Both the position numbers and the translations under genes were made by a program. Under the pieces are notes generated by a model. It saw only the letters and a list, made by a program, of their open reading frames with translations. It was not told where the DNA came from and did no database searches. From Williamsia deligens (lineage in GTDB: Bacteria > Actinomycetota > Actinomycetes > Mycobacteriales > Mycobacteriaceae), in assembly GCF_024171765.1 (NCBI RefSeq), contig NZ_JAMTCI010000001.1, forward strand, positions 2,466,796-2,530,795: DNA of 64,000 nucleotides, in the 5' to 3' direction. This document shows positions 24,876-33,573 of this stretch, in pieces (position 1 is the stretch's first letter; each line of letters starts with the position of its first letter).

Positions 24876-26501
24876 ATGGCAGACACCCACACCGTGTTCA
24901 ACCAGGTCCCGCCGTTCGTCGGGCACAACCCCGCCGATCACCCGGCGCTGTCCGAGGCACTGGTGCGCGAGGGCGGCGAGTGGGGGCTCGGTGAGGTGCA
25001 GGCGCTCGGTGCGCTCGCGGGTACCGAGGAGGCGATGCGGTGGGGCGAACTCGCCGACCGCAACCGTCCCGTGCTGCACACCCACGACAAGTTCGGCAAC
25101 CGCGTCGACGAGGTCGAGTACGACCCCGCCTATCACCGGCTGATGGCGACGGCGACCGAGCACGGTCTGCACTCCGGCCCCTGGACCGATCACCGGCCCG
25201 GCGCGCACGCGGTGCGTGCGGCGAAGCTCGCGGTGTGGAACGTCGAGGCCGGCCACCTGTGCCCCATCTCGATGACCTACGCGGTGGTCCCGGCGCTGCG
25301 CCATGCGCCCGATCTCGCCGCCGTCTACGAGCCGCTGCTCACCACCCGTGACTACGACCCCGTCCTGGGCGTGCCGTCGGGCAAGCGGGCGTTGACCGCG
25401 GGCATGTCGATGACGGAGAAGCAGGGCGGATCCGACGTCCGCGCGAACCAGACCACCGCGACCCCGAACGGCGACGGCACCTACACGCTGGTCGGACACA
25501 AGTGGTTCACGTCGGCGCCGATGAGCGACTTCTTCCTCGCACTCGCCCAGGCGCCCGGCGGCCTGTCGTGTTTCTTCGTCCCGCGCGTCCTGCCCGACGG
25601 CACCCGCAACCGGATGCGGTTGCAGCGCCTCAAGGACAAGCTCGGCAACCATGGCAACGCGTCGTCGGAGATCGAATACGACGACGCCACAGGCTGGTTG
25701 GTCGGTGAGGAGGGTCGCGGTGTGCGCACCATCATCGAGATGGTCAGCCTGACGCGTCTCGACTGCGCCGTCGCGAGCGCGTCGGTGATGATGACCGGGC
25801 TGTCGCGTGCCATGCACCACGCACAGCACCGCAGCGCGTTCGGTGACTACCTCATCGACCAGCCGTTGATGCGAAACGTGTTGGCAGATTTGGCGATCGA
25901 GGCCGAGGCGGCGATCGCGGTGTCGATGCGGATGGCCGGTGCCACCGACGCCGCCGAGCGGGGCGACGAACGGGAGGGGCTGATCCGTCGGATCGGTCTG
26001 CCCGCCACCAAGTACTGGACGTGCAAGCGCGCGCCGGCGTTCGCGGCCGAGGCGATGGAGTGTCTCGGCGGCAACGGCTACATCGAGGACTTCGGCATGG
26101 CGCGGGTCTACCGCGAGGCGCCGCTCGCCGGGATCTGGGAGGGCAGTGGCAACGTCAGCGCCCTGGACATGCTGCGCGCCATGGCGACCGCGCCGAAGTC
26201 GGTGGAGGCCATCACCGACGAACTCGACTCCGCGCTCGGACTCGACGAGCGCTACGACGCGCACGTCGCGTCGATCAAGAAGCAGATCGGCGACATGGAC
26301 AACATCGTCGTCGGGGCGCGCCGGCTCGCCGAGTCGCTGTGCGTCGGCCTGCAGGGGTCGTTGTTGCTGCGCCACGGGCATCCGGCGGTCGCCGAGGCGT
26401 TCGCGGCGACGCGCCTCGCCCGCGACTGGGGCAGCGCGTTCGGCACCCTGCCCGCCGGCCTCGACCTCTCGCCCATCCTGGAGCGCGCGCTGGTCAAGTG
26501 A
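24876..26501 (+). CDS. Acyl-CoA dehydrogenase, AidB/FadE8 type
   Basis: A 541-residue flavoprotein of the long AidB/isovaleryl-CoA-dehydrogenase-like branch of acyl-CoA dehydrogenases, found in mycobacteria as FadE8. It has the extended N-terminus (VFNQVPPFVGHNPADHPALSEALV), the FAD-binding MSMTEKQGGSDVRANQT, HKWFTSAPMSDFF, and the late ECLGGNGYIEDFGMARVYREAPL followed by IWEGSGNVSALDMLRAM with the catalytic-position acid. AidB proteins bind DNA and are linked to alkylation resistance, but many act on acyl-CoAs; this one could do either. The start lies 7 bases after GACACT, suggesting a leaderless mRNA. Family B repeats follow the gene. Confidence 0.88.
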   Translation: MADTHTVFNQVPPFVGHNPADHPALSEALVREGGEWGLGEVQALGALAGTEEAMRWGELADRNRPVLHTHDKFGNRVDEVEYDPAYHRLMATATEHGLHSGPWTDHRPGAHAVRAAKLAVWNVEAGHLCPISMTYAVVPALRHAPDLAAVYEPLLTTRDYDPVLGVPSGKRALTAGMSMTEKQGGSDVRANQTTATPNGDGTYTLVGHKWFTSAPMSDFFLALAQAPGGLSCFFVPRVLPDGTRNRMRLQRLKDKLGNHGNASSEIEYDDATGWLVGEEGRGVRTIIEMVSLTRLDCAVASASVMMTGLSRAMHHAQHRSAFGDYLIDQPLMRNVLADLAIEAEAAIAVSMRMAGATDAAERGDEREGLIRRIGLPATKYWTCKRAPAFAAEAMECLGGNGYIEDFGMARVYREAPLAGIWEGSGNVSALDMLRAMATAPKSVEAITDELDSALGLDERYDAHVASIKKQIGDMDNIVVGARRLAESLCVGLQGSLLLRHGHPAVAEAFAATRLARDWGSAFGTLPAGLDLSPILERALVK

Positions 26502-26534
26502 CCCCAGGCCGTCCACCCCGCGGCAATCCCACCC

Positions 26535-26618
26535 GTCGAGTGGGCGGTTGAAGACGTCCACTGGGCGCTTAAGAACGTCGACTGGGCGGTTGGAGACGTC
26601 GAGTGGGCGATCGAGATC
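26535..26618 (+). repeat. 21-bp tandem repeat array, family B, copy 1
   Basis: Four head-to-tail units of exactly 21 bp start at 26535, 26556, 26577 and 26598. Units run GTCGAGTGGGCGGTTG-type sequence followed by AAGAC/GAGAC, with variants at few positions (S at base 6, G/C at base 13). The same unit recurs inverted at 27562-27645 on the far side of the FAD oxidoreductase gene. The array starts 34 bases after the acyl-CoA dehydrogenase stop and ends 36 bases before the next start. Confidence 0.9.
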
Positions 26619-26654
26619 CCTCGGCGACCCGGTGACCGTGGTTACGGTGGAGCC

Positions 26655-27569
26655 ATGAGCAGCACGCGGGTGACCGTCGTCGGGGCGGGGATGTCGGGAG
26701 CGGCGTGTGCCGCGGAACTGGTGCGCGCCGGGGTCGACGTGCGTGTCGTCGACCGAGGCCGCGCCCCCGGCGGTCGGATGGCTTCACCGACACTGCACGA
26801 TCGCCGTGTCGACACCGGAGCCGGGTACTTCACCGTGCGCGACAACGGCTTTGACGCGGTCGTCGACGGTTGGCGTGACCGGGGGCTCGCCCGTCCGTGG
26901 ACCGACACGTTCGGGGTGCTCGCACCCGACGCGGCCCCGTCGACGAAGTCCGGACCCACACGCTGGGCCACCGACGGCGGTCTGCGGTCCCTGGTCCGCG
27001 ACGTCATCGGGGACATCCCGGTCGAGACCGCATCGCTCGAGGAGCTCCCCGACGGCCACGTCGTCGTCGCCATGCCCGATCCGCAGGCCGCGCGGCTGGT
27101 CGAGGTGCCCGACGGCGTCGACTACGAGCCGGTCATCGCGGTGGTCGTCGGGTTCGACGGTTCGCTCGAGCTGCCGTTCGAGCACGCAGCGTTCGTCAAC
27201 GACCACCCTGACATCGCCTTCGTCGCCGACGACGGCAGCCGCCGCGGTGACGCTGCGCCGGTGCTCGTCGCGCACACCACGCCGGACCGGGCTGGTCGGC
27301 ACCTCGACGATCCCGACGCCGTCGTCCCGGTGGTGGTCGACGCGCTGCGCGGGCTGCTGGGCGTCGGTGAGCCCGCGTGGACCCACGCCCACCGGTGGAC
27401 GTTCGCGAAGCCCGTCGGGCAGCACGACCTGTCGTGCCATGTCGCCGTCGACGGCGATCGGCTCATCGGGCTGGCCGGTGACCAGTGGTGTCCCGAGGGT
27501 GCGCCCCGCGTCGAGAGTGCCTGGCGATCGGGCGTCGATCTCGCCGCGGCTCTGCTCCCGCGACTCTGA
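26655..27569 (+). CDS. NAD(P)/FAD-dependent oxidoreductase, renalase-like
   Basis: A 304-residue flavin-dependent amine-oxidase-fold protein of the small, bacterial renalase-like group. The N-terminal Rossmann motif VVGAGMSGAACAAEL is followed by the acidic ribose-binding region VVDRGRAPGGRMASP and the DTGAGYFTVRD segment typical of renalase homologues. The C-terminus has the second FAD contact (LIGLAGDQWCPEGAPRVESAW). Renalases oxidise isomeric dihydronicotinamides, so a metabolite-repair role is possible but not shown. The ATG is 6 bases after TACGGT, suggesting leaderless translation. The gene is bracketed by inverted family B repeats, and its last codons overlap the outermost, degenerate repeat unit. 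Confidence 0.82.
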   Translation: MSSTRVTVVGAGMSGAACAAELVRAGVDVRVVDRGRAPGGRMASPTLHDRRVDTGAGYFTVRDNGFDAVVDGWRDRGLARPWTDTFGVLAPDAAPSTKSGPTRWATDGGLRSLVRDVIGDIPVETASLEELPDGHVVVAMPDPQAARLVEVPDGVDYEPVIAVVVGFDGSLELPFEHAAFVNDHPDIAFVADDGSRRGDAAPVLVAHTTPDRAGRHLDDPDAVVPVVVDALRGLLGVGEPAWTHAHRWTFAKPVGQHDLSCHVAVDGDRLIGLAGDQWCPEGAPRVESAWRSGVDLAAALLPRL

Positions 27570-27645
27570 GCGCCCAGTCGACGTCCCTAAGCGCCCACTC
27601 GACGTCTCCAAACGCCCAGCCGACGTCTCCAACCGCCCACTCGAC
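27562..27645 (-). repeat. 21-bp tandem repeat array, family B, copy 2 (inverted)
   Basis: Four units of exactly 21 bp on the minus strand, covering 27625-27645, 27604-27624, 27583-27603 and 27562-27582. The first three match the upstream array (GTCGAGTGGGCG at the head, GAGAC or GGGAC at the tail); the fourth is degenerate and overlaps the last codons and stop of the FAD oxidoreductase gene. The array lies just past the end of the sixA gene on its own strand. Confidence 0.9.
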
Positions 27646-27660
27646 GGTGTCAGCGGAGGG

Positions 27661-28140
27661 CTAGCGGGGGATGAACAGACCCTGGAAGCTTGCGGCGTCG
27701 TCGGCGCCACCGATGCGATCCCACGGCACCTGCACCGACAGCACCGCATAGGCGGAGGTGGGGAAGTGCCCGATCTCCGCACCGGGATCCAGCGCGCGGG
27801 CCGTCATCGGCATCCCCGGCTCGTGTCCCACGACGAGCACCGTCTGCGCATCCGCGGGGGCATGGGCGCGGACCGCCTCGAGGATGTGCTCGGGCATCCC
27901 GCCGTACACGTCCTCGACGAACGTGGTCGGCGCGGTCACGCCGGTCCGCTCGAGGGTCTGGCGTGTGCGCGTCGCCGTCGAACAGATCACGGCGTCGACC
28001 TCGATCCCGTCCCGGCGGAACCAGTCACCGGCCAGTGCGGCCTCGCGGCGACCGCGCTCGGCCAGTGGACGCTCGTGATCCGACACGCCGTCGGGGTAAC
28101 CCGACTTGCCGTGCCGCATGAGCACCAGCGTTCGGGTCAC
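27661..28140 (-). CDS. sixA: SixA-type histidine phosphatase
   Basis: A 159-residue protein of the histidine phosphatase (phosphoglycerate mutase) superfamily, SixA branch. The RHG motif is near the N-terminus (LVLMRHGKSGYPDG, phospho-accepting His), followed by the Arg of STATRTRQT and the second His in LVVGHEPGM. SixA enzymes dephosphorylate phosphohistidine, though the actinobacterial targets are unknown. The start overlaps the stop of a 98-residue protein gene by four bases (ATGA), so the two are coupled. Family B repeats lie just beyond the 3' end. Confidence 0.85.
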   Translation of the reverse strand: MTRTLVLMRHGKSGYPDGVSDHERPLAERGRREAALAGDWFRRDGIEVDAVICSTATRTRQTLERTGVTAPTTFVEDVYGGMPEHILEAVRAHAPADAQTVLVVGHEPGMPMTARALDPGAEIGHFPTSAYAVLSVQVPWDRIGGADDAASFQGLFIPR

Positions 28141-28433
28141 GCGGAGCGACGCCGTTCACGACGAGATGCCGACGACCCGACGGCGGGGAGCCCGCGCAAC
28201 GCCGACGCGGTCGCCCGCCAGGCCGACGCCTCCTGCTCGTGATGACAGGCGGTCTCATCGTCACCGCGATCCCGCGCATGGTCGGCCTCGGCGCGGAGTT
28301 CGACGTCCTCGTCGAGGCAGGAGGAGACCAGTTCCGCACGAGCGGCGACGTCGTCGAGGGCTGCGCGGATCTGCGTCTGCGACAGCGTCGCGAGCAGCTC
28401 CAGCTCGCGGATGAGGGCGCCGTCGTCATGCAT
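28137..28433 (-). CDS. Small helical protein coupled to SixA, function unknown
   Basis: A 98-residue, highly charged, helix-forming protein (LIRELELLATLSQTQIRAAL, ELRAEADHARDRGDDETACHHEQEAS) without a recognisable domain. It has no signal peptide or membrane segment and ends in an Arg-rich tail (SASRRERRRSA). The four-base overlap with sixA and the shared strand indicate a two-gene operon, so it may be a partner or substrate of the phosphatase; that is inference only. The ATG at 28433 is the only good start. I do not recognise the family. Confidence 0.6.
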   Translation of the reverse strand: MHDDGALIRELELLATLSQTQIRAALDDVAARAELVSSCLDEDVELRAEADHARDRGDDETACHHEQEASAWRATASALRGLPAVGSSASRRERRRSA

Positions 28434-28580
28434 GGCCCAACGGTAGGACGCCGGTCCGACACAGGGGAAACACCTGCCACGGCGCGGCGCGAATCCACCG
28501 GCTGAGAGTTGCGTGAGTTTTCCCCAGAACTGCCCCTCGTCCGGTGGGAACGACCCCCGCGGGCCAGTACCGTTGGCCGG

Positions 28581-29483
28581 ATGCACCTGATCCTGCCCGC
28601 GGCCCTGGCCGTGGTGTCGGCGCTGCTGGTGGCCACCGGCACGCTGGTCCGGCAGCGGTCGTCGACGCCCTCGGGTGGCATCACCAGGAGGTGGTGGCTC
28701 GGTGTCGCCATCGCGGCGGCGGGGTTCGTCCTGCAGGCCGCCGCGCTCGGGCTCGGCACCCTGCTGCTGGTGCAGCCGCTCATCGTGTTGTCGGTGCTGT
28801 TCGCCCTGCCCATGGAGGCCCGCCTCGACCGCCGGCGACTCAGCTTCGCCGAGTGGAAGTGGGGCATCGTCCTCACGCTGTGCATCGCGGCGTTCGTGCT
28901 CATCACCATGCCGACTCCCGCGCACCGTGGGCTCGACGCCGGGGTGCTCGCCGGCACCATCGTGACCGTCGTGGCCGTGCTCGCAGGGTTGGTGGTCGCC
29001 GCACGCCTGGTGTCACCGCACTACCGCGCCCTGCTCTACGGGTCTGCGTCAGGTCTGCTGACCGGCGTCCAGTCCTTCCTGGTGAAGTCGGTCATGACCC
29101 AGTTCGGTGAGGGTCTCGTGCAGCCCTTCATCCACCCCGAGCTCTACCTGATCCTCGTCGTCGCGGCGGGGTCGGTGGTGTGCCAGCAGCTCGCGTTCGC
29201 CGCCCATGACCTGCAGACGTCGTTCCCCGCGATGACCGTGATGGAACCGGCCGTGGCCATGGCGCTCGGCGTCCTGCTGCTCGGCGAGCGGGCGCACGTC
29301 GACGTCGTCGAGGGTGTCGTCGTCGGCCTCGTGCTCATCACGATGGGCTTCGCGGTGGTGATCCTGGCGAAGTTCGCCGCCGAGCGGGAGACCGAGTTCG
29401 AGACCCACGCCGACGGCACCCACGGGGAGCGCGACCTGGCCGCAGGACCGTTGAGCTCTGCCGCCCCGCCGCCGGGCCGATAG
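28581..29483 (+). CDS. DMT-family transporter, first of a tandem pair
   Basis: A 300-residue integral membrane protein with nine to ten hydrophobic segments, in the drug/metabolite transporter superfamily of the actinobacterial NIPA/EamA-like type. Conserved segments shared with its downstream neighbour include LQAAALGLGTLLLVQPLIVLSVLFALPMEA and LQTSFPAMTVMEPAVAMALGV. The C-terminus is a hydrophilic tail. The substrate is unknown. The ATG is 7 bases after TACCGT and lacks a ribosome site, so translation may be leaderless. The second copy follows after 10 bases, itself with a promoter-like hexamer. Confidence 0.8.
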   Translation: MHLILPAALAVVSALLVATGTLVRQRSSTPSGGITRRWWLGVAIAAAGFVLQAAALGLGTLLLVQPLIVLSVLFALPMEARLDRRRLSFAEWKWGIVLTLCIAAFVLITMPTPAHRGLDAGVLAGTIVTVVAVLAGLVVAARLVSPHYRALLYGSASGLLTGVQSFLVKSVMTQFGEGLVQPFIHPELYLILVVAAGSVVCQQLAFAAHDLQTSFPAMTVMEPAVAMALGVLLLGERAHVDVVEGVVVGLVLITMGFAVVILAKFAAERETEFETHADGTHGERDLAAGPLSSAAPPPGR

Positions 29484-29493
29484 CCTCGACACA

Positions 29494-30381
29494 GTGCACA
29501 CGTGGATCCCCGCAGTCCTCGCGGTCGGCGCAGCGGCGCTGATCGCGCTGGGCACGGTGCTCCGTCAGCGGGCCTCCTGCACCACGGGGGGAGCGATGAC
29601 CCCGATGTGGGCAGTCGGCGCCGCGGTGGCCCTCACCGGCTTCGGTCTGCAGGCCGCGGCGCTGGGCCTCGGGTCCATCCTGCTGGTCCAGCCGATCGTG
29701 GTCCTCGCCGTGCTGTTCGCCCTGCCCATGGAGGCCGTCGCCGACCACCGACATCCCACCCGCCACGAGTGGGCCTGGGGTGGTGTCCTCGTCGCCTGCG
29801 TCGGCGTCTTCCTGCTGCTGGCCGACCCGAAAGAGGTCGACCGCAGGCCGGACCACCTGCTGATCGTGGGCACCGTCGGGGCGATGATCGCCCTCGTCGT
29901 CGCCCTGGTCGTCATCGCCGAACGCGCCGACGACCACTACCGCGCCCTCTGTTACGGCCTGGTCGCGGGCACCCTGTTCGGCATCGGTGCCCTGCTCATC
30001 AAGGCCGTGGTCTACCAGGTGGTGCACGACCCGCTGTTCCTGTGGCAGCGCCCCGAGGTCTACCTGTTCGCGGTGGTCGCGGTCGGCGGCATCGTCGCGC
30101 AGCAGCGCAGCTTCGTCGCCGGGGAACTGCAGACGTCGTTCCCGGCGATGACGGTGATGGAACCCGCCGTCTCGATGGCCCTGGGCGTCGCGCTGCTCGG
30201 GGAGTCGGTGCGTGTCGGCTGGTGGCAGAACGGCGTGATGGTCGCGGCGCTGGCCGTGATGGTCTGCGCCGTCGTGGTTCTCGCGCGCATCTCGGCCGTC
30301 CGCGGAACCGGCGACGACGAGACCGCGATCGCCACCGAGCCGCTGACAAGTCCGGAAATCCGTAGCAGTCTGGGGCGATGA
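29494..30381 (+). CDS. DMT-family transporter, second of a tandem pair
   Basis: A 295-residue polytopic membrane protein clearly paralogous to the gene before it (VLRQRASCTTGG against VRQRSSTPSGG; QAAALGLGSILLVQPIVVLAVLFALPMEA; ELQTSFPAMTVMEPAVSMALGVALLGE). About ten membrane segments. The tandem arrangement may give a heterodimeric transporter, as for other paired small-multidrug-type proteins, though each is long enough to be complete. GTG start 7 bases after TAGCCT. Its stop overlaps the start of the disulfide oxidoreductase gene (ATGA), so those two are coupled. Confidence 0.8.
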   Translation: MHTWIPAVLAVGAAALIALGTVLRQRASCTTGGAMTPMWAVGAAVALTGFGLQAAALGLGSILLVQPIVVLAVLFALPMEAVADHRHPTRHEWAWGGVLVACVGVFLLLADPKEVDRRPDHLLIVGTVGAMIALVVALVVIAERADDHYRALCYGLVAGTLFGIGALLIKAVVYQVVHDPLFLWQRPEVYLFAVVAVGGIVAQQRSFVAGELQTSFPAMTVMEPAVSMALGVALLGESVRVGWWQNGVMVAALAVMVCAVVVLARISAVRGTGDDETAIATEPLTSPEIRSSLGR

Positions 30382-31817
30382 CCGATTCCCCCGCCACCGA
30401 AGGCGCACGGACCGACACCTACGACGTGATCGTGCTCGGCGGTGGTGCGGTCGGTGAGGTGGCCGCGCAGTTCGCCGTCGCGAACTCCGATCGCACCGCG
30501 GCGATCGTGGAGAACCAGCTGCTGGGTGGCGAGTGCTCCTACTGGGCGTGCATGCCGAGCAAGGCGCTGCTGCGGCCGCTCGAGGTCGCGAACGCCGCGC
30601 GCCACCTCGACGGTGTGTCCGTCGCCGACGGGGTCGACGCGACCGCGCTCATGGCCCGACGCGACACCTGGGTCAGCCACTACTCGGACAGCTCGCAACG
30701 GAAGTGGGCCGCCGACACCGGGATCGACGTCGTCACCGGCACCGGCCGGCTCGCGGGGGAGAAGACGGTCGAGGTGAGCACCGGCGACGGCCCGCGCACC
30801 CTGCACGCCCGCCACGCGGTCATCGTCGCCACGGGCAGCACCGCGTCGGTCCCCGCGATGTTCGCCGACGTCGCCCCGTGGACGTCACGCGACGCCACCG
30901 GCGTCCGAGAGGTGCCCGAGTCGCTGATCATCATCGGCGGCGGGGTGGTCGCGTGCGAGGCGGCGACGTGGATGAACGCCCTCGGCAGCGCCGTCACCAT
31001 GCTGGTCCGCAGCACCCTGCTCGGCACCCTCGACGACTTCGCGGGCGAGGCCGTCGCCGAGGCGCTGCGCAACGCCGGCGTCGAGATCCGGCTCGGCGTC
31101 GACATCACCGCTGCGAGCCGCGGGTCGGTCGACGAGGGCGGGGGAGCGACCGGCGTGCCGCACGGCGGACCGGTCACCGTGACCGTCGACGGGCAGGACA
31201 TCACCGCCGCGGAGATCCTCGTCGCCGCCGGCCGTCATCGCACCGTCGACGACATCGGTCTCGACACCGTCGGCGTCACCGACCCGTCACACGTGTCCGC
31301 ACCCGAGGGGTACGACGGCGTCGACTGGCTCTACTCGGTCGGTGACGCGTCGTTCGGGCCGATGCTCACCCACTGGGGCAAGTACCAGTCCCGCATCGTC
31401 GGGCAGCGGATCGCGGCGGTCGCCGAGGGGCGCACACCGACGACGGTCCCGGCCGCCCCGCCCGTGCCGCAGGTGGTCTTCACCGACCCGGAGGTCGCGT
31501 CGACCGGGCTGTCGGAGAAGGAGGCGCGCTCCGCCTACGACAGCGTCACGGTGATCACGAAGCCGATCACCGCGGCGGCGGGAGTCGGACTGCTCCGCGA
31601 CGACGCGTCGGGGACTGCGCAGATCGTCGTCGACGACGCCACCCGCACGCTGGTCGGGGCGACGTTCGTCGGGCCCGAGGCGGGGGAGTTGATCCACGCG
31701 GCCACCGTCGCGATCGTCGGGAAGATCACCGTCGACGACCTGTGGCACGCCGTGCCCAGCTACCCGACCCCCGCCGAGATCTACCTCCGACTGCTCGAGG
31801 GGTACTTCGGGTACTGA
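30378..31817 (+). CDS. FAD-dependent pyridine nucleotide-disulfide oxidoreductase
   Basis: A 479-residue class I disulfide reductase related to dihydrolipoamide dehydrogenase and mercuric reductase. It has an FAD motif (VIVLGGGAVGEVAAQFA), a redox-active CxxxxC (GGECSYWACMPSKALLRP), an NAD(P) motif (IIIGGGVVACEAATWM), the FAD-contacting GDASFGPMLTHW, and a dimerisation domain (VVFTDPEVASTGLSEKEA). The usual C-terminal HxxxxE pair is replaced: the end reads LWHAVPSYPTPAEIYLRLLEGYFGY. It is therefore probably neither a classical lipoamide dehydrogenase nor MerA, but a mycobacterial-type soluble reductase of unknown substrate. It is coupled to the upstream transporter by a four-base overlap. Confidence 0.85.
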   Translation: MTDSPATEGARTDTYDVIVLGGGAVGEVAAQFAVANSDRTAAIVENQLLGGECSYWACMPSKALLRPLEVANAARHLDGVSVADGVDATALMARRDTWVSHYSDSSQRKWAADTGIDVVTGTGRLAGEKTVEVSTGDGPRTLHARHAVIVATGSTASVPAMFADVAPWTSRDATGVREVPESLIIIGGGVVACEAATWMNALGSAVTMLVRSTLLGTLDDFAGEAVAEALRNAGVEIRLGVDITAASRGSVDEGGGATGVPHGGPVTVTVDGQDITAAEILVAAGRHRTVDDIGLDTVGVTDPSHVSAPEGYDGVDWLYSVGDASFGPMLTHWGKYQSRIVGQRIAAVAEGRTPTTVPAAPPVPQVVFTDPEVASTGLSEKEARSAYDSVTVITKPITAAAGVGLLRDDASGTAQIVVDDATRTLVGATFVGPEAGELIHAATVAIVGKITVDDLWHAVPSYPTPAEIYLRLLEGYFGY

Positions 31818-31832
31818 GGTCGCCCGGCGACC
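31818..31832. terminator. Possible bidirectional terminator between oxidoreductase and dodecin genes
   Basis: GGTCGC (31818-31823) and GCGACC (31827-31832) form a 6-bp stem with a 3-base loop directly after the oxidoreductase stop, in the 27-base gap between convergent genes. The position fits a shared terminator, but the stem is short. Confidence 0.4.
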
Positions 31833-31844
31833 CGGACCCGCCGG

Positions 31845-32060
31845 TCAGTCGCCGAGGCGGAAGCCGACCTTCAGCGTGACCTGGAAGTGCCCGATCTCGC
31901 CGTTCTCGATGTGCCCGCGGGTCTCGACGACCTCGAACCACTCGAGGTTGCGCAGCGTCTGGTTCGCCCGCGAGATCGCGGCGCGGATGGCGTCGTCGAT
32001 GCTCGTCGTGGACGAACCGACGATCTCGGTGATGCGGTAGACGTTGTCGCCGGCGCTCAT
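31845..32060 (-). CDS. Dodecin, flavin-storage protein
   Basis: A 71-residue dodecin, the small beta-alpha-beta-beta protein that assembles into hollow dodecamers and binds flavin (FMN or riboflavin) or, in mycobacteria, coenzyme A as well. Sequence landmarks are [21 protein letters not shown], the conserved flavin-stacking Trp in [16 protein letters not shown], and [10 protein letters not shown] at the end. AGGAG lies 7 bases before the ATG. It stands alone between a convergent flavoenzyme gene and a 133-base gap; many flavoproteins are encoded nearby. Confidence 0.93.
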   Translation of the reverse strand: MSAGDNVYRITEIVGSSTTSIDDAIRAAISRANQTLRNLEWFEVVETRGHIENGEIGHFQVTLKVGFRLGD

Positions 32061-32193
32061 GGATGTCTCCTGACTCGTGGGTGGGCGTATCGCAGCTGAC
32101 GCTATGCGGGCCCGACGCCGATCTCCCCGCTTTGCCGCGGCGTGATCGGATCGGAATACGCGCCGGTGTGCGTGACAGGGCCGCGGGGACGCG

Positions 32194-33564
32194 TCAGAAC
32201 ACCGCGCCCGGGTTGAGCAGGCCGTGGGGGTCCAGTGCGGCCTTCACCTTCCGGGAGATGTCCATGACGTCCTCGCCGACCTGGTTCGGCAACCACGGCT
32301 TCTTCAACCGGCCGACGCCGTGCTCACCGGTGATGGTGCCGCCGAGGCCGATCGCGAGGTCCATCACCTCGCCGAACGCGACATGGGCGCGCGCGGACTG
32401 ATCGGCGTCGTCGGGGTCGAACACGATGAGCGGGTGGGTGTTCCCGTCGCCGGCGTGGGCGATCACCGAGATCATGACGTCCCGCGCGTCGGCGATCGCG
32501 GCGATCCCGTCGACGAGGTGGGGCAGCTTCGGCAGCGGCACACCGACGTCCTCGAGCAGCAGCGATCCCAGCTTCTCCACCGCCGGGATGGCCATCCGGC
32601 GCGCCACGGTGAACGCCTCACCCTCCTCCGGGTCGTCGGTGGAGAACACCTCGGAGGCGTTGTTCGCCTCGAACGCGTCGACGATGACGGCGATCTCGGC
32701 CGCGGCCGCCTCGCCGGGGGAGTCGCTCTGGGCGACGAGCAGGGCGCCGGCCCCGCGGTCGAGGCCCATCCGCAGGTGGTCCTCGACGGCGTTGATCGCC
32801 ACCGAGTCCATGAACTCCAGCATCGCAGGTCGGATGGTGTTCGTGATCGCGAGGACTGCCTCGGTGGCGTCGTGCACGGAGGAGAAGCTGCCCACCACCG
32901 TCGACGCGGCCGGCTGGGGCGGCAGGAGGCGCAGGGTCAGTTCGGTGATGACGCCGAGGGTGCCCTCGCTGCCGACGAACAACTTCACCAGCGACAGTCC
33001 CGCGGAGTCCTTGAGACGTGGTCCGCCGAGACGCACTGCCCGGCCGTCGGCGAGAACGACCTCCATGCCGAGGACGTAGTCGGTGGTGACGCCGTACTTC
33101 ACGCAACACAGACCGCCGGCGTTCGTGGCCGCGTTGCCGCCGATCGAACAGATCTCGAACGACGAGGGGTCCGGCGGGTACCAGAGCCCGTGCTCGGCGA
33201 CGGCGGCCTTCACCTCGGCGTTGAGCAGGCCGGGTTGCACTGTCGCGGTGCGCATCACGGGGTCGACATGGATGTCGCGCATCGCCTCGGTGGAGATGAC
33301 GATGCACCCGTCGACACCGCTCGACCCACCCGACAGGCCGGTGCCTGCACCACGGGGCACGATCGCGACGGAGTTCGTCGCACACCAGCGCACGGCCGCG
33401 ACGACGTCGTCGGTGCTGCGCGCCCGCACGACCGCCGACGGCATCCCCGCGTCGGGATCCAGCGCACGGTCCTGTCGGTACCCGGCGATGATGTCCGGAT
33501 GGGTGATCACCGCGCCGTCGGGCAGGGCCGCGACGAGGTCGTCGAGTGCGATGGTGGCGGTCAT
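32194..33564 (-). CDS. FAD-linked oxidase, GlcD/D-lactate dehydrogenase type
   Basis: A 456-residue VAO/GlcD-family flavoprotein that oxidises a D-2-hydroxy acid. The PP-loop FAD-binding region is [19 protein letters not shown], followed by [17 protein letters not shown] and [16 protein letters not shown]. The C-terminal domain carries the metal and substrate histidines ([18 protein letters not shown] and [18 protein letters not shown]). There is no Fe-S subunit nearby. A GTG three bases before the ATG used here is an alternative start. It lies 9 bases after the stop of the acyl-CoA synthetase gene, so the two form an operon. Confidence 0.88.
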   Translation of the reverse strand: MTATIALDDLVAALPDGAVITHPDIIAGYRQDRALDPDAGMPSAVVRARSTDDVVAAVRWCATNSVAIVPRGAGTGLSGGSSGVDGCIVISTEAMRDIHVDPVMRTATVQPGLLNAEVKAAVAEHGLWYPPDPSSFEICSIGGNAATNAGGLCCVKYGVTTDYVLGMEVVLADGRAVRLGGPRLKDSAGLSLVKLFVGSEGTLGVITELTLRLLPPQPAASTVVGSFSSVHDATEAVLAITNTIRPAMLEFMDSVAINAVEDHLRMGLDRGAGALLVAQSDSPGEAAAAEIAVIVDAFEANNASEVFSTDDPEEGEAFTVARRMAIPAVEKLGSLLLEDVGVPLPKLPHLVDGIAAIADARDVMISVIAHAGDGNTHPLIVFDPDDADQSARAHVAFGEVMDLAIGLGGTITGEHGVGRLKKPWLPNQVGEDVMDISRKVKAALDPHGLLNPGAVF

Positions 33565-33573
33565 CACACCAGG

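Noticed and set aside
32061-32193. 133-base gap checked for a tRNA or small RNA
   Set aside because: No cloverleaf, terminator-like hairpin or convincing small open frame was found.
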